From a bacterium (lineage in GTDB: Bacteria; Bacteroidota; Bacteroidia; NS11-12g; UBA955), in contig JAQSCZ010000003.1 of the NCBI GenBank assembly GCA_029945665.1, forward strand, positions 1-60,538: a stretch of 60,538 nucleotides of DNA. Direction: 5' to 3'. The number at the start of each line of letters is the position of its first letter. The stretch's first letter is position 1. A program made the translations under genes and the position numbers. Of the stretch, positions 9,211-17,664 are shown piece by piece. Below the pieces are notes generated by a model. The model ran no database searches. It was given only the letters and a program-made list of their open reading frames with translations, and had not been told where the DNA came from.

Positions 9211-9287
9211 TTAATGTTGCTTATACACTACAAATATACCATTATTTTGAAATATAAAAAAAAATTGTGGTAAATTTCCAACATTAA
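9211..9287 (-). promoter_or_regulatory. hipBA promoter and candidate HipB operators
   Basis: On the minus strand a consensus -7 element TATATTTG lies at 9238-9231, 39 bases before hipB. It is flanked by a 9-bp inverted pair, TTAATGTTG (9211-9219) and CAACATTAA (9279-9287), placed like two half-sites around the promoter. HipB autorepression through paired sites is known in Escherichia coli; assigning these sites to HipB is inference. Confidence 0.4.
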
Positions 9288-9380
9288 TGCCAATAATGAT
9301 TAATAATATTGCTTGTAGCAAACATTTTGAGAATTAATTACATTGTATAAATTTCATAGGATTAAATTTTTTAAAGATTA

Positions 9381-9409
9381 AAAACCCAAACAGTTTTTTT
9401 CTCGTATGT
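9381..9409 (+). promoter_or_regulatory. ECF-type promoter of the TonB receptor gene
   Basis: AAAACC (9381-9386), 16 bases, CGTATGT (9403-9409), then 26 bases to the ATG at 9436. It is the third copy of the element found at 405 and 4389. Confidence 0.65.
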
Positions 9410-9435
9410 AGCATTAACTACAGTAATCAATTCTT

Positions 9436-11685
9436 ATGAAAAAAATTTTACCTGCCTTGCTTTTTTTTAGTTTTATAAGTTTATTCAATCGAATAAGTGC
9501 ACAAAACAATACTTTAAAAGGAAGTGTTGTTGAACAAAATTCTCCTGTACAAAGTGTGAATATACAAATAGTGAATACTAACAGAATTGAACGCTCGGAT
9601 TCTATGGGTCGTTTTGGTTTTAATAATTTACCGATGGGCCCTATTGAATTGAAATTTGCAAGACTAGGCTATCAGGATAAGATTGTAAAATTAACTGTAA
9701 GGTCAGGTATCAATTATATAAACGTTGAATTGTTAGCTGATGCCATCGAAATAAAGGGAATCTCAATTACAGGAAATAAGCAACCAAATAATATGATTTC
9801 ACAAATCGATATGCAATTACGCCCATTGTCTTCATCACAAGATTTATTGCGAATGGTGCCAGGTTTGTTTATTGCTCAACATGCTGGAGGAGGTAAAGCT
9901 GAGCAAATATTTTTGCGTGGTTTCGATGTAGACCATGGTACTGATTTCGCAATTTATGTAGATGGAATTCCTGTCAATATGACTTCGCATGCCCACGGGC
10001 AAGGCTATGCAGACTTGCATTTTTTAATTCCTGAAACTGTAAAGGAGCTAGAGGTAAATAAAGGGCCACATGCTACTAATTATGGAGATTTAGCAACTGC
10101 CGGCTCCGGAGAATTTCGGACACTTAATAACTTGAATAAAAACTTGGTTAAATTTGAACTTGGAATGTTTGATTCAAAGCGGGTTTTGGCAATGTTTAAT
10201 TTATTAAACAATAAACATTTGTTCTCCAAACAAAATGAAAATTTATATGTTGCTGGTGAATATAAATATACAAATTCTTATTTTCAAAGTAAGCAACATT
10301 TTAACAGATTCAATATTTTCACAAAGTATACTGGAAAGCTCAATAACGGCGATTTCTTAACCCTTTCTCTATCGACATTCCAAAGTCAATGGGATGCCTC
10401 TGGCCAAATACCGGATAGAAAAGTTAACGATGCCACAATTTCGCGTTTTGGAAGTATTGACCCAACAGAAGGTGGTAAAACTGGTCGGACGAATTTCAAT
10501 ATAATTCACGAACGGAAATGGAAACAAACCAGTTTGAAAAATCAATTTTTTTACAGCAGATATGATTTTAACCTATACTCAAACTTTACATTTTATTTGC
10601 ACGATTCTATCAATGGCGATCAAATCCAACAAGTCGATCATCGCAATGTATTAGGGTATAATTCAACTTTAATAAACACTAAAACTTTATTTGAAAGAAC
10701 ATTAACTTCAATTATTGGAGTAGGTGTTCGATACGATAATTCTGAAATTCAATTGAATAAAACTGTCAAAAGAGAATTACTTAGTCAAAAAGTATTTGGA
10801 AAATTGAATCAAATTAACACATGGTTATATGCCGATGAAACATTGCAATTAAATTCAAAATTAAAATTAAATTTAGGCACGCGTTTCGATGTTTATAATT
10901 TTGATTTTAAAGATTACTTAGTTGATTCGGCCTCGGGGATAGCAGTAAAAGCTATTGCCAGTCCAAAAGTAAATTTAACATATTCTGCTAATAAGTCTTT
11001 TCAGTTGTTTGCAAAATCAGGTTTTGGTTTTCACTCAAACGATGCAAGAGCGGTAGTAGTTGGCAAACTAGAAAACACCTTGGCAAGGGCCTTTGGAAAT
11101 GAACTAGGTACTACATTCAAACCATTTAAAAAATTGCTTGTAAATATTGCCTTTTGGTCGCTCGATCTTCAAAGTGAATTGGTTTATGTTGGTGATGAAG
11201 GCATTGTTGAAGCAACAGGGAGAACCCGCAGAATTGGAATAGACATAGGCCTTCGCTATCAATTAAATAAGCATCTGTTTTTTGATGTTGATATCAATAG
11301 AAATAATGGTTGGTTGCGCGACGAACCAAAAGATGCACGAAATATTCCATTGGCACCAACATTTACAAGTATTGGAGGCATTACCTATAAAAATAAAACA
11401 GGCTTTAATGGCAGCTTTAGATACCGTTACATGGGCGATAGGGCTGCTATCGAAGATAATTCAATTGTTGCAAAAGGTTATTTTTTAACAGATGCAGTGC
11501 TTAACTACAGTTTTAAAAAGTTACAATTGGGTGTATCTGTCGAGAATCTTTTCAATACAAAATGGAAAGAGGCGCAATTTGCCACCGAAAGTCGATTGAA
11601 GGATGAGTCAGCGCCAATTAACGAGATTCATTTTACACCAGGGACACCTTTGTTTGTCAAACTTAATTTTACATTTTTTTTGTAA
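9436..11685 (+). CDS. TonB-dependent outer-membrane receptor with N-terminal CarboxypepD_reg domain
   Basis: 749 residues. Signal peptide 1-23 (..RISAQ), then a carboxypeptidase-regulatory-like beta-sandwich (about 26-110: LKGSVVEQNSPVQSVNIQI..GRFGFNNLPMGPIELKFARLGY), a plug domain (about 120-235) and a 22-strand barrel ending in FFL. The plug holds a histidine-rich stretch (VDHGTDFAIYVDG, then SHAHGQGYADLH) that could touch a metal or metal complex; this is inference. Energised by TonB-ExbBD it would import a scarce ligand. It is controlled by the same ECF-type promoter as the DUF4331 and TPR genes, so it is likely the uptake arm of that regulon. No SusD partner is present. Confidence 0.88.
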   Translation: MKKILPALLFFSFISLFNRISAQNNTLKGSVVEQNSPVQSVNIQIVNTNRIERSDSMGRFGFNNLPMGPIELKFARLGYQDKIVKLTVRSGINYINVELLADAIEIKGISITGNKQPNNMISQIDMQLRPLSSSQDLLRMVPGLFIAQHAGGGKAEQIFLRGFDVDHGTDFAIYVDGIPVNMTSHAHGQGYADLHFLIPETVKELEVNKGPHATNYGDLATAGSGEFRTLNNLNKNLVKFELGMFDSKRVLAMFNLLNNKHLFSKQNENLYVAGEYKYTNSYFQSKQHFNRFNIFTKYTGKLNNGDFLTLSLSTFQSQWDASGQIPDRKVNDATISRFGSIDPTEGGKTGRTNFNIIHERKWKQTSLKNQFFYSRYDFNLYSNFTFYLHDSINGDQIQQVDHRNVLGYNSTLINTKTLFERTLTSIIGVGVRYDNSEIQLNKTVKRELLSQKVFGKLNQINTWLYADETLQLNSKLKLNLGTRFDVYNFDFKDYLVDSASGIAVKAIASPKVNLTYSANKSFQLFAKSGFGFHSNDARAVVVGKLENTLARAFGNELGTTFKPFKKLLVNIAFWSLDLQSELVYVGDEGIVEATGRTRRIGIDIGLRYQLNKHLFFDVDINRNNGWLRDEPKDARNIPLAPTFTSIGGITYKNKTGFNGSFRYRYMGDRAAIEDNSIVAKGYFLTDAVLNYSFKKLQLGVSVENLFNTKWKEAQFATESRLKDESAPINEIHFTPGTPLFVKLNFTFFL

Positions 11686-11757
11686 AATACTGAATGTTTA
11701 AATGGCGATTAAATATGCATATTCTAATTTGTTTTAATGTTCAATGTTTTTTCATCC

Positions 11758-11788
11758 CTTGAAATTCTATTAACTATCCTTAAATTTC
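11758..11788 (+). promoter_or_regulatory. Probable promoter of the permease gene
   Basis: CTTG (11758-11761), 19 bases, TAAATTTC (11781-11788). The spacing is consensus, with the last base of the -7 element changed from G to C. The leader would be about 70 bases to the chosen start. Confidence 0.4.
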
Positions 11789-11865
11789 AAACAAACCAAT
11801 CTTCATGCTAAACTAGAATTGATGAAGGCATTAATATGTGCTCACAATTGCTTATTATTGCGAAT

Positions 11866-13221
11866 ATGTCTTCGACGAAAAAACTTAGTTTATTGGATTG
11901 CACCATGCTTATTATGGGAAGTATGATTGGTTCGGGTATTTTCATTGTGCCTGCTGCCATGAGTCGCGATTTGGGGTCGCCTTTGATGTTGTTGTTCGCA
12001 TGGGTTGTTACGGCAATTCTTACATTCTTAGCTGCCCTATGCTATGGCGAACTAGCCGCCATGATGCCAAAAGCCGGCGGTCAGTATGTGTATTTGCGCG
12101 AAGCCTATGGTCCGCTCTTTGGCTTTTTATATGGTTGGACCTTATTCACCGTTATTCAAACGGGAACCATCGCTGCGGTTGCAGTCGCTTTTGCTAAATT
12201 TTCTGGTGTATTTTTTCCGATTATTTCAGCCGAAAATCACTTGATAGAAGTAGGGCGACTAACCATGTCTTCCCAACAATTGTTAGCCATCGCCATCGTT
12301 TGGTTACTCAGTATTTCTAATTTTAGAAATGTAAAAAGCGGTGCGTTTCTTCAAAATATTTTCACGTTTACTAAGATAGGCGCTATCGTATTTATGATAG
12401 TTGCTGGTCTTTATTTTGCGTTTTCTAATCAAGCACAAACAGTAGATTTTTCAATTCCAGACGCCGTTGGAGATTATAATTATTGGGGTATTTTTTGTGT
12501 CGCTTTAGTGGGTTCTATTTTCTCATCCGATGCCTGGAACAATGTAACCTTTACTGGGGGTGAAATAGATAAGCCAGAACGCAATTTGCCACTCTCATTG
12601 TTACTAGGTACTGGTATTGTAATGTTTGTTTACTTTACAATAAATTGGGTCTACCTCAAAGTAATTCCATTTGAAGGCATCCAAACTGCGCAATACGATA
12701 GGGTAGGGACCTTGTTATCAGAAACCGTATTTGGTGAAATCGGTTTGTATATCATGGCAGCATTAATTATGATCTCAACTTTTGGTTGTATCAACGGCAT
12801 GACACTTTCAGGCTCTCGGGTCTATTATGCTATGGCCGAAGATAAATTATTTTTCAAAAAAGCGGCCGCTTTAAATAAAAATCAATCCCCTCAATTTGCG
12901 CTAATCATACAAGCTATTTGGACAAGTATTTTAACACTTTCTGGGTCATACGGCGACTTACTAGACTATGTTGTTTTTGCAGTTTTGATCTTTTATATAC
13001 TAACCGTTGCAGGGATTTTTATTCTTCGCAAAAAACAACCAGATGCTGTGCGCCCTTATAAGGTATTTGCGTATCCATATTTGCCAATTTTATATATTCT
13101 AATGGCCACATTTATAAGTGTAAATTTACTGATATTTAAACCAACCTATACCTTTCCAGGATTGATTATCGTATTAATTGGTGTACCCGTTTATTATTTG
13201 ATTAAAAAGAGAGCAAAGTGA
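11866..13221 (+). CDS. APC-family amino-acid permease
   Basis: 451 residues from the ATG at 11866; an in-frame ATG at 11836 would add ten residues. Twelve predicted membrane segments begin at LDCTMLIMGSMIGSGIFIVPAAM, whose GSGIF motif is the substrate-binding unwound helix of APC transporters. KAGGQYVYLREAYGPLFGFLYGW in helix 3 and a C-terminal RPYKVFAYPYLPILYI are typical of the LAT/basic-neutral amino-acid branch. It imports or exchanges amino acids across the inner membrane; the substrate cannot be told from sequence. It stands alone and is followed by an unlinked minus-strand operon. Confidence 0.85.
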   Translation: MSSTKKLSLLDCTMLIMGSMIGSGIFIVPAAMSRDLGSPLMLLFAWVVTAILTFLAALCYGELAAMMPKAGGQYVYLREAYGPLFGFLYGWTLFTVIQTGTIAAVAVAFAKFSGVFFPIISAENHLIEVGRLTMSSQQLLAIAIVWLLSISNFRNVKSGAFLQNIFTFTKIGAIVFMIVAGLYFAFSNQAQTVDFSIPDAVGDYNYWGIFCVALVGSIFSSDAWNNVTFTGGEIDKPERNLPLSLLLGTGIVMFVYFTINWVYLKVIPFEGIQTAQYDRVGTLLSETVFGEIGLYIMAALIMISTFGCINGMTLSGSRVYYAMAEDKLFFKKAAALNKNQSPQFALIIQAIWTSILTLSGSYGDLLDYVVFAVLIFYILTVAGIFILRKKQPDAVRPYKVFAYPYLPILYILMATFISVNLLIFKPTYTFPGLIIVLIGVPVYYLIKKRAK

Positions 13222-13335
13222 CCGTTTATAAAATAATTTTTTGAAATTGAAAGCTTATTGAAATATTATTAATCCTATACGACTTCGTATCAATTAAGAT
13301 CCATATTATTTTAAACAGATTGTCGCAGGATAACG

Positions 13336-13632
13336 CTAATGTAGTTTGCGCAGTATCTCATCTGATAAACTATCCGATGACATGCCATAGCCAGTTACCA
13401 AAACACCTTTAATGCCTGTGGTCGATTCGATAGCGTATACACTGGCTTCATCTGCCGGATCTGAATTCCCTTCATATCTGTAAACATCAACAATTGAAAA
13501 TTCTTCGGCAGTAAAACGCTCTTCACCGCATACCAAACAATTTTCCATTAAATTAAAATCAATGGTAAAACCTTGTTTTTTAAATTCAGCTAATGCTTCG
13601 GTTACCGTTCCATAATGTGTTGAATGTTCCAT
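13336..13632 (-). CDS. Small conserved Bacteroidota protein of unknown function
   Basis: 98 residues from the ATG at 13632. Upstream in-frame codons would overlap the VOC gene, and this start lies 16 bases after its stop. The sequence (TVTEALAEFKKQGFTIDFN, CLVCGEERFTAEEFSIVDVYRYEG, SDPADEASVYAIE, GIKGVLVTGYG) matches a short Bacteroidota family often labelled phosphoribosylpyrophosphate synthetase. That label is doubtful because it lacks the PRPP-synthase fold and its length. It is the last gene of a four-gene minus-strand set. Function unknown. Confidence 0.65.
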   Translation of the reverse strand: MEHSTHYGTVTEALAEFKKQGFTIDFNLMENCLVCGEERFTAEEFSIVDVYRYEGNSDPADEASVYAIESTTGIKGVLVTGYGMSSDSLSDEILRKLH

Positions 13633-13648
13633 TGATTTAATTGTATTT

Positions 13649-14044
13649 TCAAATGTACTCAAATTCTTCATATAGTTCGATAGGTAAATTATCAGGATCA
13701 TTTAAAAATGTAAAACGTTTGCCGGTCCAGTCATCAATCCTAATGCGCTCCGTCTCAATTCCTTTTCGATTCAAATCTTCTATAACAATATCTAGGTTTT
13801 CTATTTTAAATGCAATGTGCCTTAAACCACAGGCTTCGGGCTGTGAGAGGCGGGTAGGAGGGTTAGGGAAAGAAAATAACTCAATGGTGTAATTATTATT
13901 TAAAGCTAAATCGAGTTTATATGATTGACGCTCCGAACGGTATACTTCATTGAGAATTTTAAAACCCAATATCTCCGTATAAAAATGTTTCGACTTTGGA
14001 TAGTCGGAACAAATAATGGCAATATGATGTATAGCTTTTAACAT
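13649..14044 (-). CDS. VOC-family (glyoxalase/dioxygenase-fold) metalloprotein
   Basis: 131 residues, one vicinal-oxygen-chelate domain built of two beta-alpha-beta-beta-beta modules. Candidate metal ligands sit at the usual places: His7 (HHIAIICSD), Glu55 (IELFSF), His76 (LRHIAFKIE) and Glu123 (PIELYE). It resembles the SMU1112c/YaeR-type lactoylglutathione-lyase-like proteins, so a small-molecule lyase or isomerase role is likely, but the substrate is unknown. It lies 28 bases after the SUKH gene and 16 before the next, probably in one operon. Confidence 0.75.
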   Translation of the reverse strand: MLKAIHHIAIICSDYPKSKHFYTEILGFKILNEVYRSERQSYKLDLALNNNYTIELFSFPNPPTRLSQPEACGLRHIAFKIENLDIVIEDLNRKGIETERIRIDDWTGKRFTFLNDPDNLPIELYEEFEYI

Positions 14045-14072
14045 ATTTGGTTAGCTTAATTTTGCAGAAATA

Positions 14073-14720
14073 TTAAGAGAAAATTCTTTTCCACCAAGGT
14101 TGTTCTGTGTGAAGTATCTTTTTGTAATGTGGGTTGTTGTTAGCTTTTTCTAGGCTTAAATCTAGCCAGTTTTCATACCACTCAATAAAAGTTAATGATT
14201 CTTTAACTCCCGATGGCATTGCCTTATATTCATTGATGTCTATAAACCAAATTTTTCCCACTTCGTCTCCATTTAAAACCAGTACACCAAAATAAGTACA
14301 ACCCTCCGTTTGAATGGGTAAGATTCCATTGACATTTTCTAATGTAATTGAACAAAATTTCTCAGGTTTGTTTGTTTTTTCTTCTTCTATCATCCGTGCC
14401 TTATTTGAAGAAATCTCAGTCAAATAATTCATTTTGGAATGACCACCTTTCCGTTCTGCCCATTCATTAAATTCTGTTTCCATTTGATTTAATGATAATA
14501 TCCCATAATCGGGGCCTGCACCAATTCCAATTTGAATTAAAAAGTCCCTGAAATCATTAGGTAGTTTGATATTGTTTTTGTTTTCGAATAATCCTATTTG
14601 TTCCTCTGTTAAAGGATTTGATTGGTATAGATGCGAACTTGATCCAAATGTATTCAATTCGAAGTCTTGCCGTTTTAAAATACTAAGTTTGTCTTTGATC
14701 TGTAATGTTTTTTCGTTCAT
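14073..14720 (-). CDS. SMI1/KNR4 (SUKH) family protein, probable immunity protein
   Basis: 215 residues. The SUKH-1 core begins about residue 37 (PLTEEQIGLFENKNNIKLPNDFRDFLIQIG), with the conserved GAGPDYGIL and later YFGVLVLNGDEVGKIWFID segments. SUKH proteins commonly neutralise nuclease toxins of contact-dependent or polymorphic toxin systems. No toxin gene is adjacent, so this is an orphan immunity gene or a domesticated one. It is preceded by a small secreted protein gene with an 8-base gap. Confidence 0.75.
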   Translation of the reverse strand: MNEKTLQIKDKLSILKRQDFELNTFGSSSHLYQSNPLTEEQIGLFENKNNIKLPNDFRDFLIQIGIGAGPDYGILSLNQMETEFNEWAERKGGHSKMNYLTEISSNKARMIEEEKTNKPEKFCSITLENVNGILPIQTEGCTYFGVLVLNGDEVGKIWFIDINEYKAMPSGVKESLTFIEWYENWLDLSLEKANNNPHYKKILHTEQPWWKRIFS

Positions 14721-14728
14721 GCTTTACT

Positions 14729-15139
14729 TTATTCAAACTTAATTAGAAAAATCTGAAAGGCTTTTGTTTGTCCCGGTGATTCCAAGTAAACAATATGTAA
14801 TTCCTTTCTACCATTCTTAATATATAACTTTAATAAATCATTTACAGCGTATGTATAGTATTCCATTGTTTTATTTACAACACATTGTTGCGTTTCAGTC
14901 AAAACTTTCATTTCACCTTTACAACCATAACAAGGGGTGTCATCAAAATAATAAATTTGAATGCTATCTTCCATTTTTACATCTACACTTTTAATTTCAA
15001 TTTTATATTGACCGTTGTAATTAATAAAATCCCAACGCTTCAAATGGTTGTAATAAACATGACAAAAATCTAAAGTATCTGCTTTTGTAATAAAGCTCCA
15101 GCCAACCATAAATATTACAAGAAATAAAATCCGTTTCAT
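14729..15139 (-). CDS. Small secreted protein of unknown function
   Basis: 136 residues. Signal peptide MKRILFLVIFMVGWSFITKA, then a soluble beta-rich domain with a CYGC pair (DDTPCYGCKGE) and two further Cys that could form disulphides or bind metal. I do not recognise the family. It is the first gene of the minus-strand set, 8 bases before the SUKH gene. Its promoter must lie in the short gap after the terminator at 15173-15207, where no TAnnTTTG element is seen. Confidence 0.6.
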   Translation of the reverse strand: MKRILFLVIFMVGWSFITKADTLDFCHVYYNHLKRWDFINYNGQYKIEIKSVDVKMEDSIQIYYFDDTPCYGCKGEMKVLTETQQCVVNKTMEYYTYAVNDLLKLYIKNGRKELHIVYLESPGQTKAFQIFLIKFE

Positions 15140-15172
15140 TCATTAGCAATTTAAGTCCAATAATTCAAAGCA

Positions 15173-15207
15173 CAAAAAAAACACGCTAAAAATTAATTTC
15201 AGCGCGC
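15173..15207 (-). terminator. Terminator of the ECF-MbnPH-YHYH operon
   Basis: Read on the minus strand, GCGCTGAAA, a short loop, TTTTTAGCG, then GTGTTTTTTTT. It lies 22 bases beyond the stop of the YHYH gene. Confidence 0.65.
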
Positions 15208-15229
15208 TTAAATGGTTGTAATCACTCAC

Positions 15230-16585
15230 CTATTTTATAATCACAACTTTTTTATTAATGGTGTTTTGTCCATTTGACATGGTTACGAAATACTCACCTG
15301 CATATAACTTCTGTGTATCGAAATATGCAATGGTACTGCCTTGTAAAAGAATAGTGGTATCCACTAGTTTACCATTCATGTCATATAAATTTATGTTCAA
15401 ATTATCCCTGTTCAAATCATTTACTTGAATGGCTATTAAATCGCTCGCTGGATTTGGATAAATGTCTATTTTAAAATCTGTCCCCAATGGTCTTAGACCC
15501 GATGATGATGGAACATATGTGCTCACACTTTCTACAATACTTGTTACTTTAACCGCATTTTTCACACCATAAAAATAAGGGCCAACAGCGTATGGATAGG
15601 CTGAATTCCAATTGGCGTCTACCGTTGCAAAATAGCAATAAATACCATTTGGATATTCGGGAGTTTTACAAAAACGGCCATTGTGTTCATCTAAGTAATC
15701 GGGTGTTGCTGGTGTCGTTGTGTCATACTGATAATCTTCTCTAAAATACCCCAATGGATAAGTTGCATTTACTGCAGGACCAGCAGTCACACTTGAACCA
15801 TTTGAATAAGTGTTTCGAACTGCAATGTTTCTTAAATTATAACTCGATTTCATTCTTATAATACCGCCAGTGCCGTCAGTATTTTTGTAAGCATAGGCCC
15901 CATAAATTGGAAAACCATCGTATGCAAATCCAATTAAAGGAGAATGTTTGGTGCTATCAATTGCATACAAACCATCGGCATCGTATAGGTTACAAATAGT
16001 TGAGATAACTTTTTTATCTAATTTAAAGGCACTTGGATTTTGATGGTGGTGGTAATTGCCCATGGCAGGGTGACCCTTGGAACAGTCGAATCCACCCTTT
16101 TCTCCAACGATGGCGTCACGGTTCCATACCCCATCGCCAATTCCCATTAATGGTCCTCCTTTTAATGCATTTTGTGAATTGCTCCAAGATACCCCATCTC
16201 TGTAATCAAACAAAGCAACACCATTGATAAAAATACCAATATTCCCTCCGTTGGTAGCAGTTAGCATGCCTGTATTTTTAGTAGGATTTAAACTCACCTT
16301 GAAGATTGCATTTTGAGCAGATGCCAATGAAGGATTACCATCTAAAAATGGACCAGTCATATAAGCAGGAATACCTTGTGTACTAATATACACCCAATTA
16401 GTGGAATACTGCACTGTTTGCACATTTACTAATACATTGTCGTTAATAGGCGTGGAGTTGCCACTCACATAATGTCTTCCTTTAATGGTGTTGTTTTGTA
16501 GCCAATTCAGTATCGCCGGATTGGTTTGGGCTTGTAGTCCTGATATGAAAAAGCCAAGTACGATTGTTAAATATATTTTCCTCAT
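15230..16585 (-). CDS. YHYH-domain protein with T9SS type A sorting domain
   Basis: 451 residues. Signal peptide 1-20 (..SGLQAQ). The YHYH domain runs about 55-335, with family landmarks DCSKGHPAMGNYHHHQNP (YHHH at 178-181), YDADGLYAID, AYDGFPIYGAYAY (about 221-233) and DYLDEHNGRFCKTPEYPNGIY. The C-terminal 80 residues from IDIYPNPASDLIAIQV are a T9SS type A sorting domain, so it ends at the surface or outside the cell. Clustered His and Tyr suggest metal binding, but the family's function is not established. It is the last gene of the ECF/MbnPH operon, 47 bases after mbnH, so a role in copper handling is inferred from context. Confidence 0.85.
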   Translation of the reverse strand: MRKIYLTIVLGFFISGLQAQTNPAILNWLQNNTIKGRHYVSGNSTPINDNVLVNVQTVQYSTNWVYISTQGIPAYMTGPFLDGNPSLASAQNAIFKVSLNPTKNTGMLTATNGGNIGIFINGVALFDYRDGVSWSNSQNALKGGPLMGIGDGVWNRDAIVGEKGGFDCSKGHPAMGNYHHHQNPSAFKLDKKVISTICNLYDADGLYAIDSTKHSPLIGFAYDGFPIYGAYAYKNTDGTGGIIRMKSSYNLRNIAVRNTYSNGSSVTAGPAVNATYPLGYFREDYQYDTTTPATPDYLDEHNGRFCKTPEYPNGIYCYFATVDANWNSAYPYAVGPYFYGVKNAVKVTSIVESVSTYVPSSSGLRPLGTDFKIDIYPNPASDLIAIQVNDLNRDNLNINLYDMNGKLVDTTILLQGSTIAYFDTQKLYAGEYFVTMSNGQNTINKKVVIIK

Positions 16586-16632
16586 TTTTTTAAATTGCAG
16601 TTTGTGTATAATGTCTTTTAGACGCTCATTTA

Positions 16633-17664
16633 TTATTTATTTGGCGAAGTATTGAATATTTTTTTCGGATACCCAAATTTGGGATTGAATAAAAAGGTCT
16701 TGTCTGTTAAAGTTAATAAAAATGCTATGATATCAACTTTCTCATTAGCGGAAAATGCCATTGGCTTTCTTAGTTGAGCGGCCAATGTTTCAGAAGATTG
16801 AATGCCCTGCGTGTAATGGTTCAAGACTTCAGATAACTTTTTGAATCGGCCATCATGCATGTAAGGGTATGAAAATTCAATATTGCGCAATGAAGGTACT
16901 TTGAATTTAAATGCATCTTGCAAATAATGTGTAATGCGAATTCTTCCGGAATCTTTCAATTCGTTAGAGATGGGTAAGCCATTGTTTTCAAATTGGTAGG
17001 AACTAAAGAGTGGTTCGGTATGACAGCTGCTGCAATTGATTTTAAACAACTGATAGCCTCTTTTTTCTTGCGCGGTGAATTTAGATTGATGTCTTTTTAC
17101 ACTGTCATATTTGGAATTTGAACTAACCAAAGTTAGCATAAATTGTGAAATTGCTTTTAAAGTATGCTCGCCAGAAATATTACTATCATTAAAGGCTAAA
17201 AGAAACCATTTTTTATAATACTTGCTTTTTTGTAATTTAAAAACGACACTGTCAAACGATTCACCCATTTCATCTGGGTGATTGATTGGCGCCAGTGCTT
17301 GCACATCCAGATGGTTTATGGCCCCGTCCCACATAAATTGCCTTTGCCAAGCAAGGTTCATTAAGGCCGGTGCATTGCGAGTTCCAATTCTGTCGTTTAT
17401 ACCATGACTTAGTGCATGGTCGACATGCGTGAAGGCGGTGTATTGTAAATGGCAACTGGCGCAAGAAATGGTATTGTCTTTTGAAAGTATTGGGTCGTAA
17501 AATAAATTTCTACCCAATTCAATTGCTGTAAAATTCGGTGGATTTTTATTGAAATTATAAACAGGTTTTGGCCAATTTTCAGGAACCGTAAACTCATATG
17601 ACTTTATAAAAGCATAGCCACTTGTTAGACAAAGAATGAGAGCTATAATTATTACTTTTCGCAT
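16633..17664 (-). CDS. mbnH: MbnH-like di-haem MauG/cytochrome-c-peroxidase family protein
   Basis: 343 residues from the ATG at 17664 (an upstream ATG would add three). A signal anchor at the N-terminus is followed by two c-type haem sites, CASCH (68-72) and CSSCH (211-215), in the bacterial di-haem peroxidase layout. Other motifs are RIGTRNAPALMN, MWDGAINHLDVQALAPINHPDEMG and KVPSLRNIEFSYPYMHDGRF. MbnH is known to use a bis-Fe(IV)-type state to convert a tryptophan of MbnP to kynurenine, creating a copper-binding site. Its pairing with mbnP by overlapping coding sequence is the main reason for choosing MbnH over an ordinary cytochrome c peroxidase. It acts in the periplasm. Confidence 0.82.
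   Translation of the reverse strand: MRKVIIIALILCLTSGYAFIKSYEFTVPENWPKPVYNFNKNPPNFTAIELGRNLFYDPILSKDNTISCASCHLQYTAFTHVDHALSHGINDRIGTRNAPALMNLAWQRQFMWDGAINHLDVQALAPINHPDEMGESFDSVVFKLQKSKYYKKWFLLAFNDSNISGEHTLKAISQFMLTLVSSNSKYDSVKRHQSKFTAQEKRGYQLFKINCSSCHTEPLFSSYQFENNGLPISNELKDSGRIRITHYLQDAFKFKVPSLRNIEFSYPYMHDGRFKKLSEVLNHYTQGIQSSETLAAQLRKPMAFSANEKVDIIAFLLTLTDKTFLFNPKFGYPKKIFNTSPNK

Noticed and set aside
13270-13292. Hairpin ATACG-ACTT-CGTAT after the permease gene
   Set aside because: Only five base pairs and no T run; too weak to call a terminator.
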